Assembly (NCBI GenBank): GCA_015178975.1
Contig: WHVD01000105.1
Coordinates: forward strand, 186,001-250,000
Length of the DNA stretch: 64,000 nucleotides
Direction of reading: 5' to 3'
From: Hysterangium stoloniferum
Lineage: Eukaryota; Basidiomycota; Agaricomycetes; Hysterangiales; Hysterangiaceae
The notes beneath the pieces were generated by a model. It was not told the origin of the DNA and made no database searches. It saw only the letters and a program-made list of their open reading frames with translations. Shown here in pieces: positions 35,526 through 46,590 of this stretch (positions within the stretch are counted from its first letter, which is position 1; each line of letters begins with the position of its first letter). Made by a program: the position numbers and the translations under genes.

Positions 35526-35884
35526 TGTTAGAAAGTAGGATCTAATAGTGAACTCAGTCTCGTATAATAGATATAACGGACTGTATATAAAATACCTAAT
35601 AGTGAACTACAGTACATGTAAGCATACTGGAACACATAATAATAAAAAGCGGCTCACCTCAGTCTTGTATAATAGATATAACGGACTGAGTATTCTGGCT
35701 ATAGTATATATACTAAGAACAGCAATTAGTGATATGAACGAAGGTGATATGTAGTAAGGGGAATACGAGACAACGAGGCAACGAGACATGCGGGCCACAC
35801 CTTTGTTCCTTATGTGCCCGCATGGTCCCTGCATACTCTTGTTCGTCTAAATATAGCAAGAGGTTTTACGGTGTTATCCAACAC
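35526..35884 (+). mobile_element. Candidate solo LTR (about 359 bp) in the A15 leader
   Basis: Interrupts the conserved 'gcaccgccacaatgctat' block of A upstream flanks. It starts TGTTAGAAAG and ends near TATCCAACA, with CACAA before (35521-35525) and CACAA near the far end, giving an approximate 5-bp target duplication. Inside are two copies of 'ctcagtcTcGTATAATAGATATAACGGACTG', a motif shared with the element at 51284. The ends resemble Ty1/copia LTRs (TGTTRGA..YCCAACA), but this is inference. Confidence 0.5.
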
Positions 35885-35976
35885 AAAATGATATGGGTGG
35901 AAATTCATTCCCCTGATAACTGATCCTTAAAAGCAAAAAATGCCCTTTCTGTATCACAACAACCTTCTACCCACCA

Positions 35977-37890
35977 ATGACAACTTCAAGCGAGACTAAT
36001 CTGAGAAGCCACGATATCGTTCGGGCTCAAAGCCTGCTACAAGAGGTTGAGTGGTTACAGCCCTTGGTTTCCCCAGCTCCATTGAGCTCAGAGGAACGGG
36101 AGGGCATCATTGACACGGGGACGAGGGAACGATTTCGGGTAAAGCTTCGACAACAGTGGAGCTGTATCGAACATCGACACGGTGTGTGCTATCGAGTTCC
36201 CGAAGACGACCACCATATACCACTGTCTGAAGATGATGTCGAAGTTTGGGTTGAGGAATTGGTGCGCAAAATGAGATAGCCTTTCATGTACATTCTGGAA
36301 AATTGGACCCTCTCAGTGGCTAGGAGAGACAACTTGTCATGATCCACCGACGATTATTAACATGCGAGGTAGATCCACCAACGCCACATCCAACCTCAGC
36401 CCACATTACAGTCATGACGTGGACTGGGGAGTGGTTTCGCTGTACGAGAGCTCATCGACATCTTAAAGTATTAAAATTGAGCCGGGGTATTATTGTAGAG
36501 TCGGTTTGGAAATGGTTGGGAGGAATGTGCTTTACGCTGCAAAGACAGCTGCACTGACGGCAAAGTTGATGATATACAAGCGAATGGCGCATGGAGACGA
36601 CAAGGCCTGTAACAGGTTCCTACGCAAGAATATCACTCTGCCAAGACTGGGAATAGTAATTCAAGAGACCATTGACTTATTGAGGTGGGATACTTCAGAG
36701 CCAATGATTGAATACATTCAAAATACTCACGTCTTTCTAGACCCACTTATCCGCCTCGAATTCAAAAACAGGCGTCGCAGGTCTTAGAGGGGTTCTGGAA
36801 TTCAAGTGTTATATAGCAGAGGAGCGGAGGACAAACTGCCAAGCTTATGGTATCTTTGGGTTTGGCCTTCTACTGGCCTCCTGGCGGTCCATGGGGGAAT
36901 AGAGATCGCCCATCAATTTCAATTACGTCATCGCTTTACAATGCTGTAATCAAATCACCTTTTCACAACAACGTGGATGAGGTTGCTTCGACATTCATTC
37001 TGCAAATCGCCGGAAATTTATCATCCTTTTGTGAAAGTACCTTCCTCCTCACCCAACTTGGGTCCATCGTGAATGATCTTTGCTGGGTGAGTCAATTGTC
37101 TGTAGAGGAGCTCGCTGCTATCAGAGGATGCTTTGAATTCTGGGTACAACCGTGCGTCGCGACATCACATCATTTTATCCTGACCACCCAAACCATGACA
37201 GACAAAATTCACCACGCCAACATTCCTTGCGTCTCCTATACTGCTTCGCCTGTGTTGCATGCCCCAGGATGCCTGGTTTCGGGATATTTCTGGAGATGTA
37301 TTGAAGGTTCTAGTGGACGACACCAACCTCCATATAGCGTCCCGACTCATTATATCGATGAGGGCACATAGTATTCACTGTTTTGTGATATCTGTGCCCT
37401 GAAAATCCTCTTCAACGACAGCACACTTTTCACGGATTACATCAAGCAGTTTAATGTGATTTCCTCCCTCATTGAACCCCTCCTACGGTACGTTGACAAT
37501 CTTTTACCTTCCATCATCGTCTTATATCCTCCCATGAAAATACCCTGCCAGTCTGATTCTGACACACAAGCGTCAAAATGACTGGCTCCTGTGTGCAGGG
37601 GAAGCCCTGATTGATGTCACTCTGAAGCTGATAGCTGGATCTTCCGCCATGGAATCCGCGTGTACCACAGTGCGCACCCTCGATATAATCGCCATTCTCA
37701 ATATTTTTCTCCAACATTCTGACGCAATGTGTGGCCCCATCAACGATAAATTCACCCGTAGCCGCTTTGAGACATTACATCTCATTGGTCATTCCCTCCT
37801 TTCCGTCATCGCCACACCTTTTACCGGCGTGTCGGTAACCTCTAATTCGAACTGCGCATCTGTGCTAGAGTGTTATGGTTGACCTGCCAT
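35977..37890 (+). pseudogene. Family A copy A15 (two point nonsense codons)
   Basis: Exon 1 (35977-36261) is intact. Exon 2 opens at about 36317 but has TAA at 36464-36466 (TCA to TAA in the serine run). Exon 3 has TAG at 36814-36816 (CAG to TAG) and then continues open as ISITSSLYNAVIKSPFHNN and LSVEELAAIRGCFEFWVQP to the intron 3 donor at about 37155. Exon 4 is shifted at SRLIIS. Exon 5 reads VRTLDIIAILNIFLQHSDAM to about 37882. The few point lesions suggest recent loss. Confidence 0.65.
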
Positions 37891-38993
37891 TCCACACGTT
37901 GTTTCTCTTGGATAACACCGATCCATTATCCGATCCCGGAGGAAGGGCAGTGCTATTACTCTTTACTTAATCGCCTATGGGAATATTATTAATTTATGTC
38001 AAGCAACATAGTTTGAGCCAATTCAAGAACGCATATAGTCACTTTTTACCGCCCTTGTGTGCTTGGGAGCTTCTCGTTGATGGTATAGAGACGTCGCATA
38101 TATTGGTGGGCCCTAGTAGTGATTAGAATGATATACGATTTATCAACAAGAATCACTTCAAATATAATACCACTCGGAGGTCTCAAAGCAAGCAGCGTGT
38201 CAATTAGTTGGGATTACACACCCGAAGGGCTCCGCCTGCAAGAGGACCAAGCTACAGTGGCTCACAATCGTTGATCTGCCTTGACATTTTCGCATCGACA
38301 AGGGAAGTCCCTGATAAATAACTAGAGCCCCGAGAGAAGAGGTTCACTCATCGGGACAGGGGAATAATGAAACCAGGTGTCCAATTAAGAATGACTGAAT
38401 ATAGATTACACATAATTTGTTAGTCAAAACACTGATGGACTGACCGCAACCAAGAATATTCAGGGTTTGATCACAAGTAGCATAACTAATTAATTATTGA
38501 AATGGATTGATCTTTGGAATTCTGAAAGAATTGAACACGGAGCGCATATTTCCGTCGGATATAGCCGGAGTCGGAAGTGCTAAAGGCACGGACCTGCATT
38601 TACATATTCCATCCATGGAGATGTCACTTCTCAACTATTAGAAAACCTGGATTGCCGTGAAATCTGCGCTCATGAACTCAGAAGTTCCGACATTATGCGG
38701 TGAGACCTTTTCAATGTATTCCCAACGGCCACATGTGTCGTCTGCAGTATGCGATCTGATGAAGTTAAGCAATAGCGGCAAACGAAAATGGGAAGGTAAC
38801 TTGAGAGTATCCTGGCTGTATTTTTGGAAGAGGACGAACGGGCCTTCAAGTGATTTCAAGGGAAGGGATGAAACGCTAGGTATCCTGTATAACGTGCCGC
38901 CATAATGCCGTACCTGGAAAATTATTCCCCTCATAACTGCACGTTAAAAGGCGCAGCGTCCTCTTCGGGATCACACCAATCTGCTACCCACCA
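37891..38993 (+). other. A15 3' flank and A16 upstream flank
   Basis: 37891-38215 is the usual A 3' flank. At about 38215 the B copy is missing, as at 21.3 kb, with a similar joint ('agctacagtggctcacaatcgttgatctgcc' also occurs near 21400). 38290-38993 is the A16 upstream flank of the 'EDERAF' subtype. Confidence 0.4.
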
Positions 38994-39097
38994 ATGTCAA
39001 CCTCAAATGAGACGACTCTGAACAGCTACAGTATTGGAGGGGCTGAACGCCTCCTACAAGACGTTGTGTGGCTACAACGCTTGGTTTCCCCGGCTAT

Positions 39098-39536
39098 TGT
39101 AAGGCCACCTTACCACATACATCATCACCAACCTCTCCCATCAACCACTGATTGTTCCGCCACTTGATTGTTAAGTAGCGCCCTTGTGCCTGATCATGCG
39201 GTTCTTTGTTCTCCCGCCACATTCACCTTGTATCCTACTGATATTTAAAAATAAAGAAAACTTAGTCCTGTCCGTGTTGACCGAGTGAGTGTAAGACTGG
39301 TATCTGCTGCAGGTGCAGACAGACACTAGAATGAGTGATGGGGAATAAACCACTACTGTATTAAAATCCACATGTACATAATATATACTAGTGGAGAACA
39401 ATGGGATGTGAGCAACAATGGGATGTGGACTACAATGGGATGTGGACTACAATGGGATGTGGACAACAATAGAACTAATTATTACCAAATCACAGTGTAC
39501 CCTCCCTTACATGAGGCTGATACTGACAGCCTTACA
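39098..39536 (+). mobile_element. Solo LTR (439 bp) with 5-bp target duplication GCTAT
   Basis: Begins TGTAAGGCCACC and ends CAGCCTTACA, so the ends are TG..CA with a 7-bp inverted match (TGTAAGG/CCTTACA). It is flanked by GCTAT at 39093-39097 and 39537-39541, and removing it restores the A exon 1 sequence seen in A12. An AATAAA-type signal lies near 39252. Strand is assigned arbitrarily. Confidence 0.85.
39393..39470. repeat. Short tandem repeat, 17-bp unit, about four copies
   Basis: Unit close to 'ggactacaatgggatgt', repeated head to tail inside the 439-bp LTR. Confidence 0.8.
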
Positions 39537-39715
39537 GCTATATTGAGTTTGGAATCCCAGGACATCAATGACACGGGAATGAGGGAAAGATTCCGGATGA
39601 AGCTTCGAGAACAATGTAGCTATCTCCAACACCAGGATTGTTTATATTCTCAAGTACCCAATGGCGACCAGCACATACTACTGTCTTAAGAAGATGTGGA
39701 AGTTTGGAGGGTCGA

Positions 39716-40440
39716 CAAGCCCCCAGGGACTGGCAGTCCGTAGTGTTTCTAACTCTTTGAAGAAAAACAAAATTGCCACCTTGTGTGGTGAAAGCTTGTC
39801 AAATCATTACTAGCCACATGTATTTATTAGCATAGAAAATAATAGGGGAACTGGACAGTATCAGAGTCTATATGGTTGAAAGAGGGTGAGTGGGGTGCCA
39901 AGGTATTTAAAAGGCAGGGATGAAGCCCTAGGTATCCTGGTCAAGAAGTCAAGACATACATCTCATTTTATATGGGCTAGAGCATGTGTAATGATGTTTG
40001 TAATATAACCACCTTTTCTGGCCTTTCTCTATGAGTTGTCACATATCTGGAATTGGAGTAGAAATCAATTGGGACAAGTCTTTTCTTTTATTTAAATGGA
40101 ACCTCTTTGAGCACTGGCTGGCATTATGCTCCTAATTCCACACACAAGCAACAGAGTGAGACATCCCATCACCATTATTCAGGTGAGTGCATTTGTCATT
40201 GTCTGATTTTGCCATCTTACACTAACCATTGTACAATTCTTGGAAATTCAGAGTTGTCATCATTATGTATCTAAGGTTAGTAGGCCTCCTTGTGTGGGGT
40301 TCAAGTAACTATCCTTCAATTTGGGCCACCAGCCACTCTCTAATTGACACAGATATGTATAGATATACATACCACGTGGGTAAGGCATGGCAAGTGAAAT
40401 TCCTAACTGTCAACTTCTGAACTTGCATATAACAAGCAAT
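39716..40440 (-). pseudogene. Decayed A upstream flank and B N-terminal fragment (B10), CpG-poor
   Basis: 39740-39960 is a diverged A upstream flank. 40070-40440 matches the N-terminal and 5' flank part of B (compare 720-1075). Where other copies have CG (gcggtgaa, ttcgtag, tccgggtgaa) this one mostly has TG or CA, as expected after methyl-cytosine decay. No frame remains. Confidence 0.45.
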
Positions 40441-41285
40441 GGAATGATAGGCTAATACACACACACACATAAGCTGTTAAGAACAGAAAACTGACTAATG
40501 TTGGTTGGCCAACAGGGACTGATCAGAAGGACTTGGCTTCAGCTTACGTGCTGCACCCTCACAAGTTACCATCAGGTGTCCTTAAATTTTGGGTGGGCAA
40601 AGACTAGTCCTAATGAGTTCCTCACAGTGAGTTACCAATTGGAATCGAAGGATAAGTCATGTGTCAGGCCAAGGGGTCAGAAGCCGAAGAGAGGTGAGCA
40701 CATGCAGAGGTGGGGAGTGGGATACTTAGTGGAAGGCTTATAGAGATGTATGTGGGTGTTCTGAGTCGATATTCTGATTTCCTAGTAACTACAGCTACAG
40801 TGGATTTATATACGAGTCATTGGCATCTAGAAAATACTAACTAAGGGAAGAGTGGAAAATGCTATTGACAAATAAGCTTGACTAGGAACTGGAAGGTTAT
40901 GATACATTTGGAGGCTGTGATTTATCTGAGAGAGGAGTTATGAGAAAAGAAAATAGTCCATGGGTTACAAGTATATACAGGCATATGTGAAACATAGAGT
41001 AGAACAGATCATCATAATAAAGAAAGGGACGTATCAAAACATAACCAGATAGTACGAGTATAACTTGACAGGGGCATAAATGGGTTTGATCGCCATGAAA
41101 GCATACATCAGCATTGGGCAACTGACGGTTTCCGATGCGATGACTTGATTGATAACTTAAAATATCGATAGGCAGCAATAACCTCGAAGACCATTGGGTT
41201 GCAACACAGTTGCAACACGGTCATAACACAAGCTCAGAGCATTAAAATATAACCACTTTACAAAATATTTAAAAAATCAGTCATG
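40441..41285. other. Unassigned DNA
   Basis: Not homologous to the A/B unit as far as I can see. An 81-codon frame at 40498-40743 has no recognisable motif. No terminal repeats found. Confidence 0.25.
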
Positions 41286-41286
41286 G

Positions 41287-41570
41287 TTTGGTCATGGTAG
41301 TGGTATTGGTCATGGTAGCAGTATTGGTCACAGTAGCAGTATTGGTCACAGTAGTGGTATTGGTCATGGTAGCAGTATTGGTCACAGTAGCAGTATTGGT
41401 CACAGTAGTGGTATCAGTCACAGTAGCAGTATCAGTCATGGTAGTGGTTTCAGTCATGGTAGCAGTATCAGTCATAGTAGTGGTTTCAGTCAAGTAGCAG
41501 TATCAGTCATGGTAGTGGTCATGGTATTGGTATTGGTAGTGGTAGTGGTAGTGGTAGTGGTAGTGGTAGT
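41287..41570. repeat. Minisatellite, ~18-bp unit
   Basis: About 14 variants of GGTCATGGTAGTGGTATT and GGTCACAGTAGCAGTATT, ending in a run of GGTAGT. The repeat is a multiple of three, so both strands are open for about 70 codons. Those frames are by-products of the repeat and are not called as genes. Confidence 0.9.
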
Positions 41571-44256
41571 ACTGGCCCAGACAGTGTACTTTGCCTTGGA
41601 AATATTGAGGCAGTAGTTTGGGGATGCTAACAAGGTGGCTGAAGACTGTGAGAAGTAATCCATGGCCTAGATGGAAACCACCCTTGTTGGGATGCTAGGT
41701 ATGTTGCTGATAAATGCTGTAATTCTGTACTATTTGGCTGCATTAGTGGTGCTGCTGACAGATAAAATGCAGGGTGGTGCAAAGGTGTTGCTTTGACATC
41801 TGAACTTAATATACTGGTACATCACGTTGGACCTTTTTGTTACCATAATAGTGCAAGTGTCCAGGGATGTTATTTTTCTGAGTCAGAGCAGTGTCACTGC
41901 ACTTACATTAAAGGAGTGTCATGTTGATTGGGCTGGGACCCTGGTGAGGGTGTGTAATCCACACTACATACATAGGTTAGCTATCTATTGTAAAGGGAAC
42001 CCCAACTTCCTTTGAGTCCCATAGAGTAAAATGAATTTTGAGGTTTGAGTGACCTAGGTTGTCAATATAATCTATTTATTTACTGTCAGATCCCTGACAT
42101 TTGAAGTGATGCACTTAGTCAGGCAGGGTACAAAAAACTGGTTATTAACAGGTGGGATGTTTTTTCAATAGTACTTCCAACCTATACTGTATGGAGGATA
42201 GTCACAATTCATTGAATACACAAAATCTTATGAAAAACTCCTCATATTTTTAAGTGAGACTATTTCTCCTGGCTATGATTACATGTTTTAGGGATTTATA
42301 TTTCATTAACCCAAAACTTCATCTTTAAGACTTGTACACTCCCTTAAAATATGCACAGATGTCATGGTTATACAAGATTATCTGGGTTGTTATCTAATCT
42401 TTGGGATAAAATACATTCTCTAGTATCTCCATGACTTTTAAAATGTCCACAAACATTATAGTTAACCAAAATTATTTGGGTTATGACTTAATCTTTGGGA
42501 TGAGATGCATTCTCTTGTATATTATACAAACTTTCAAATGTAGTTCATATAATTTAAATTTATTTGGTTAAGAAAGTTAACCAGAACTATCTGGCCAACC
42601 AATCCTTGTTGTGGGATTTATCCCCAAAAGGATAATCTATATATGTTTGTTTGACTAACTTTTGTCTGATACAAGATAAATATTAATATTTCCTTATTCT
42701 CCAGAATATTATCTGATAGGCTGAATTTGATTAAATATTAATTTTACAACAAACAATATAAATATATATACTTTAGTGGATAAATAACTTTTAAAGTTTT
42801 GGGTTATCCTCCTATGGAGGGTGTTTATAATTACTATAATCTCAAATATTTACTAATAAAAGTCTTATTTTTACAAAACTCCATCTTTAAATAGTGATAT
42901 CTATTCTGAAACAATTATATCATCAAAAAACAACCATCAGAAATAGTTCTCCATATTACATCTTATACAACCCATAGTTATTTAACAAATTCCATTGTAT
43001 ATAATTTCCTTCCTTTTACAGATGCCTACTAATACTTTTATTGGTACTTTGTTTTTTAAAAGTTGTAATGTAGTTATTTCCATGTAAAATATGTAAAATA
43101 TTATTGGAAATTTGTCACACCACAGCTGTCTTTATTAAGTAAAACCCCCTATATATTCTGGGTATGTTGAATCAAGTAGAAATCTGTTTAGATTGACAGA
43201 TCCATTCCAAAGTAATACATATGTATTTAGAGGTGCCAATGATATACATATGCATGGAATGGACTATCTAAAAGTATCTATTTTTTAAAAGCATTAGTGT
43301 TTCAAACTACTAATTTTTTTTATTGTCTACTCGTGTCCAGAAAGATTCTTTAGTTTGTAATGTATGAGAGAGTTTAAAAGTTTTAAAAAGTTTTAAAAAC
43401 CAAATTATGTTTGAATCACATCTCAGATGTTTAAATGACCTTTAGAGTATATTAGAATTTGGTATACTTAATAGTTTTCAGATATCCTCCTATGTTTATA
43501 CAGGTTTTTTGCACTATAATAGAAGGAGTGTCACGACAATACATATCTAGTAAATTGGATGGTAAATTGGACATATTATGCTTGTATTGCTGTTGTCAAG
43601 TTGTGGTAATTTATCATCAATTAACAATCCAGTGGAATTGAGTAAATGTCAGTATTATTTTATTTTATTTATGTATTTTTAAATGGAAGCACTATGCTCT
43701 GCAAAATGATTTACCTGTGTTGCTTTATTAATTTCTTTGGAATCATTACCATTTGTCTAATTCATTGATTCCTCACCTTGACCCATTCCTCCATTTTCCT
43801 GTATTCCACTTTTCTGTTAGTTGCTTAAACTCTGTTTCGGAATTCAACCATGTTCTGTATCACTCCATTTTTCCATATCTTGTTAGTATAAAGTCTCTTA
43901 TCTGTATTTTGCTATTCTTTAGCTTGGATATCAACTTAGGTATTCCCTGCTCTGTCTTTAATGTCTTGCACCTTGGTCTTGTGCAAGCTCAAGACTATAA
44001 TCACTTTTGACCTTAGACTCTAGCCCTCCATATAATGGCTAAGTGTTGATCTTTTCAGTTAGAATGTACTTCTTGTTTGTTCTGAAATGCTGGGGCACAA
44101 TACATACATTGAAGCTAAGCTCCACCTGTCTATAGAACCAGACCCTTTGTCTTCTGCCCCTCCTGTATTACAATACCTTCACACTTGCCTTATGTATGTA
44201 AGACAAGGCTTACACTGTCACTCACAAAGCATATCCAATGTTTTGCAGTTTCAATA
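41571..44256. other. AT-rich, CpG-poor stretch without recognised genes
   Basis: Base composition drops strongly in G+C from about 42.1 kb. Three diverged copies of a ~100-bp block ('gttaaccaaaattatttgggtt' with 'taatctttggga' and 'cattctc') lie near 42360, 42460 and 42570. Frames are short and lack motifs. It is probably old mobile DNA. Confidence 0.35.
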
Positions 44257-44258
44257 TA

Positions 44259-44624
44259 CAGTGGCTTCCAAAACTGTCCCAATGTTTTGGTAATTCTCAA
44301 TAAATGCTTTATAACCTACCAAATAAATTTCTTAAAATAGTGAAATTATTCTCCCATATACCTTAGCATGCTAGCGTTGATATACCCAAAGGGTTTAGAT
44401 CTGATTCAAAAGGGTGGTTGCAAAACTGTCCCAATGATTGGTCATTTTTAAATATTCACTGTGACACCAATATCCATCTATATTATGTCATATTTGGGTA
44501 TAACAAAGCTAGTATGTTAAGGTATATGTGAGAATAATTTCACTATTTTAAAAAATTCATTTGGTAGGTTATAAAGCATTTATTGAGAATTACCAAAACA
44601 TTGGGACAGTTTTGGAAGCCACTG
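44259..44624. mobile_element. Tc1/mariner-type MITE, 366 bp, TA target duplication
   Basis: Terminal inverted repeats of 132 bp (44259-44390 and 44493-44624) begin CAGTGGCTTCCAAAACTGTC and are over 90% identical. The element is flanked by TA on each side (44257-44258, 44625-44626). The interior of about 100 bp has no frame. TA duplication and CAGT ends fit the Tc1/mariner superfamily. It is non-autonomous. Confidence 0.9.
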
Positions 44625-44766
44625 TACATACCTTATACCTCATTAGATAAAATAGCAAAAATCACCAAAGTATTTGTCAACATGCTCTATTATGCATACA
44701 TATGTCAAACAATCTACCATAATCACCTCTTCTGCCCTTGTACTGTAAGATGTTGTATGTTCCAAA

Positions 44767-46550
44767 TATCCATCTATTGATCCCAACTTTGGACATAGAT
44801 TTATGTCTCAATGTGGGAGTCCGTTGCCACATAAATCTATGATGAGATCTCTGATCTCCCTCACTCGTGAATAATTCCTAGCTAAATCTCAGTAATTCCA
44901 GTACCTCCTACCAGTCACCGGCAACTCGCTCGGTCTGGTCAATGCTCTATCCCCTGCAGCGCCTGCCACTGATGCCGCACAGCCAAGTTGCCTCGGCTAC
45001 CGACCTCTGGCACTGTGGCCCGCCTGGGGCGCCCCTCCCCAATGCCCGCCCCCTCGTCACCACCACCACTACCACATTTCTCAACCGGTTTGCTTGACTT
45101 TTTTTTCGCTTTTTTTTTTCGTGTTATTATAACTATTCTTGTGTCTAATTTTAGTGTATTGTAATACACATTATGAATCATTCATGATTGGCTTTTTTGG
45201 CTTTCATGCAATACTGCATGAATATGTGACAGAACTATCTATAGCTCTGTCACGTGTGAGAGAGGGTACCCAGCTATTGTCAGGAAGTGGAAAACCCGCC
45301 AGCCTCCGGGCTCCCGGACCCCATCCTACATGCTCCCGACCCTCTATATTGTATCGTTACAACCGGAGCTCCCACGGGAGCCTGCATGTCAACTTGTTTA
45401 TGCCTGACTCTCTGTACGCACCCCACCTGTCTGCCGCTAACCCACTATGTCTCATACACCAGTCCTCGGACTCCGGACTCCACCCTACATACACCCGACA
45501 CTCTGTGTCTTATGTACCAGTCACCGGACTCCGACCGGACTCCTGGAACCCCTCTAACAGAGCATAGAACCACGCTCCTGTTATGATCTGTCTCTGCATC
45601 TCATACACCAGTCATCGGAAAACCCACCGGACTCCACTGGACCTCCTGCACATCAAGCCTGTCTATACCCGACACTATCTTGTGCACCAAGTCACCGGAC
45701 TCCGACCGGACTTCCGGAACCCCTCTAACTGAGCCCCGCTCCAGTTATGGTTAAATGATCTGTCATGGTTCGTTCTCCGCTCCCGTTCCGTTCCGTCCCT
45801 AATTCCCAGTTTAGTATTTACTTGTTTCATTTTATGTTTCATAGTTCTGCCTCTCATTAATGCCGGATTTGGTATTATTACATTTCACAGTCTATATAAG
45901 TCTGCTATGTTCATGTACTTAGAATCCAGTTTCAATCTCAAACTAGTTTTCCCCCGAACAGGTTTGATCCTTGAACAGTCTCTAGTCCTCTTGTCTGTCT
46001 GCACACTCAATTCCCGGAACTCCCACGGGAACTCCGGAATCTATATCTTCCTGTATGCATTCTGTCAGCTCGAAATATGGACACCTGAATGAGTGTATGA
46101 GGGTGCAGCCTATAAGCTGAAGCCAAGTCCATCTCAGTCGTATCACCATACTTTCTGGTAATTATTCTGATATCACCATTCCTTGTACTAATAATCCCCG
46201 GAACTTTCCCGGGACCTATTACCCGGGGACTCCGTGGGACTATTCCCGGAAGCAAGTGTGTGTTCAGAATAGTTACTGGAAACCTCTGCGGGACTATCCG
46301 TGGAGCTTTGTTTGGGAACTTAACAGCTATGCTCAGTTCTCCCACCAGGCAATCCTCCAAAGAAGACTGTCAGAGGGTCACCAACCTGACTAAGGCCCAC
46401 ATACTGGCTAGGTCATCATCCCATATTATCATTTTTACAGATGGGTCGCAAAAGCAATATGAGGGCCACAAACAGACAGGATGCAGTTTCTCAGCAGTTT
46501 ACTGCAAGTTGCCTCAGGTTAGTAGGGTCTCAGCTGCAGAGCTAGCATCT
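44767..46550 (+). mobile_element. LINE-derived fragment, left copy, split by a solo LTR
   Basis: Matches the reverse complement of the 48575-50410 element. The 5' part (44767-45277) includes a hairpin (44798-44806 with 44829-44837), a GC-rich leader and a T-rich run. After the LTR it resumes at 46326 with the RNase H start (ARSSSHIIIFTDGSQKQYEG, with the first catalytic Asp in TDGS). Homology stops at about 46550, where the pirin relic begins. No reverse transcriptase region is present between leader and RNase H. Confidence 0.7.
45278..46325 (+). mobile_element. Solo LTR (1,048 bp) with target duplication GCTAT, nested in the LINE fragment
   Basis: Starts TGTCAGG and ends CTTAACA (TG..CA), with GCTAT at 45273-45277 and 46326-46330. 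The undisturbed LINE sequence, with a single GCTAT, is visible in the right copy near 49905. TATATAAG at 45893-45900 is a likely promoter. Internal near-repeats of 'caccggactccgaccggact' occur about 180 bp apart (45510 and 45690). Confidence 0.9.
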
Positions 46551-46590
46551 TCAATGAAGTGTGTCTTTGCACTCATTCCAGTCTTGTCGT

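Larger units (their letters stand above)
38994..39715 (+). pseudogene. Family A fragment A16 (exon 1 split by a solo LTR)
   Basis: Exon 1 runs from ATG 38994 to VSPA at 39097, is interrupted by 439 bp, and resumes at 39537 as AILSLESQDINDTGMRERFR, then a decayed Cys/His motif (YLQHQDCLYSQVPNGDQHIL). It breaks off before WVEEW at about 39715. No later exons follow. Confidence 0.7.

Noticed and set aside
41281..41497. Long open frames of Met-Thr-Asp/Thr-Glu-Thr or Val-rich repeats
   Set aside because: They follow from an 18-bp tandem repeat free of stops on both strands. No start context, intron or flanking homology.
45287..45586. Open frames of ~100-140 codons inside the 1,048-bp LTR
   Set aside because: They lie in repeat-rich LTR DNA, overlap each other in two frames and have no domain.
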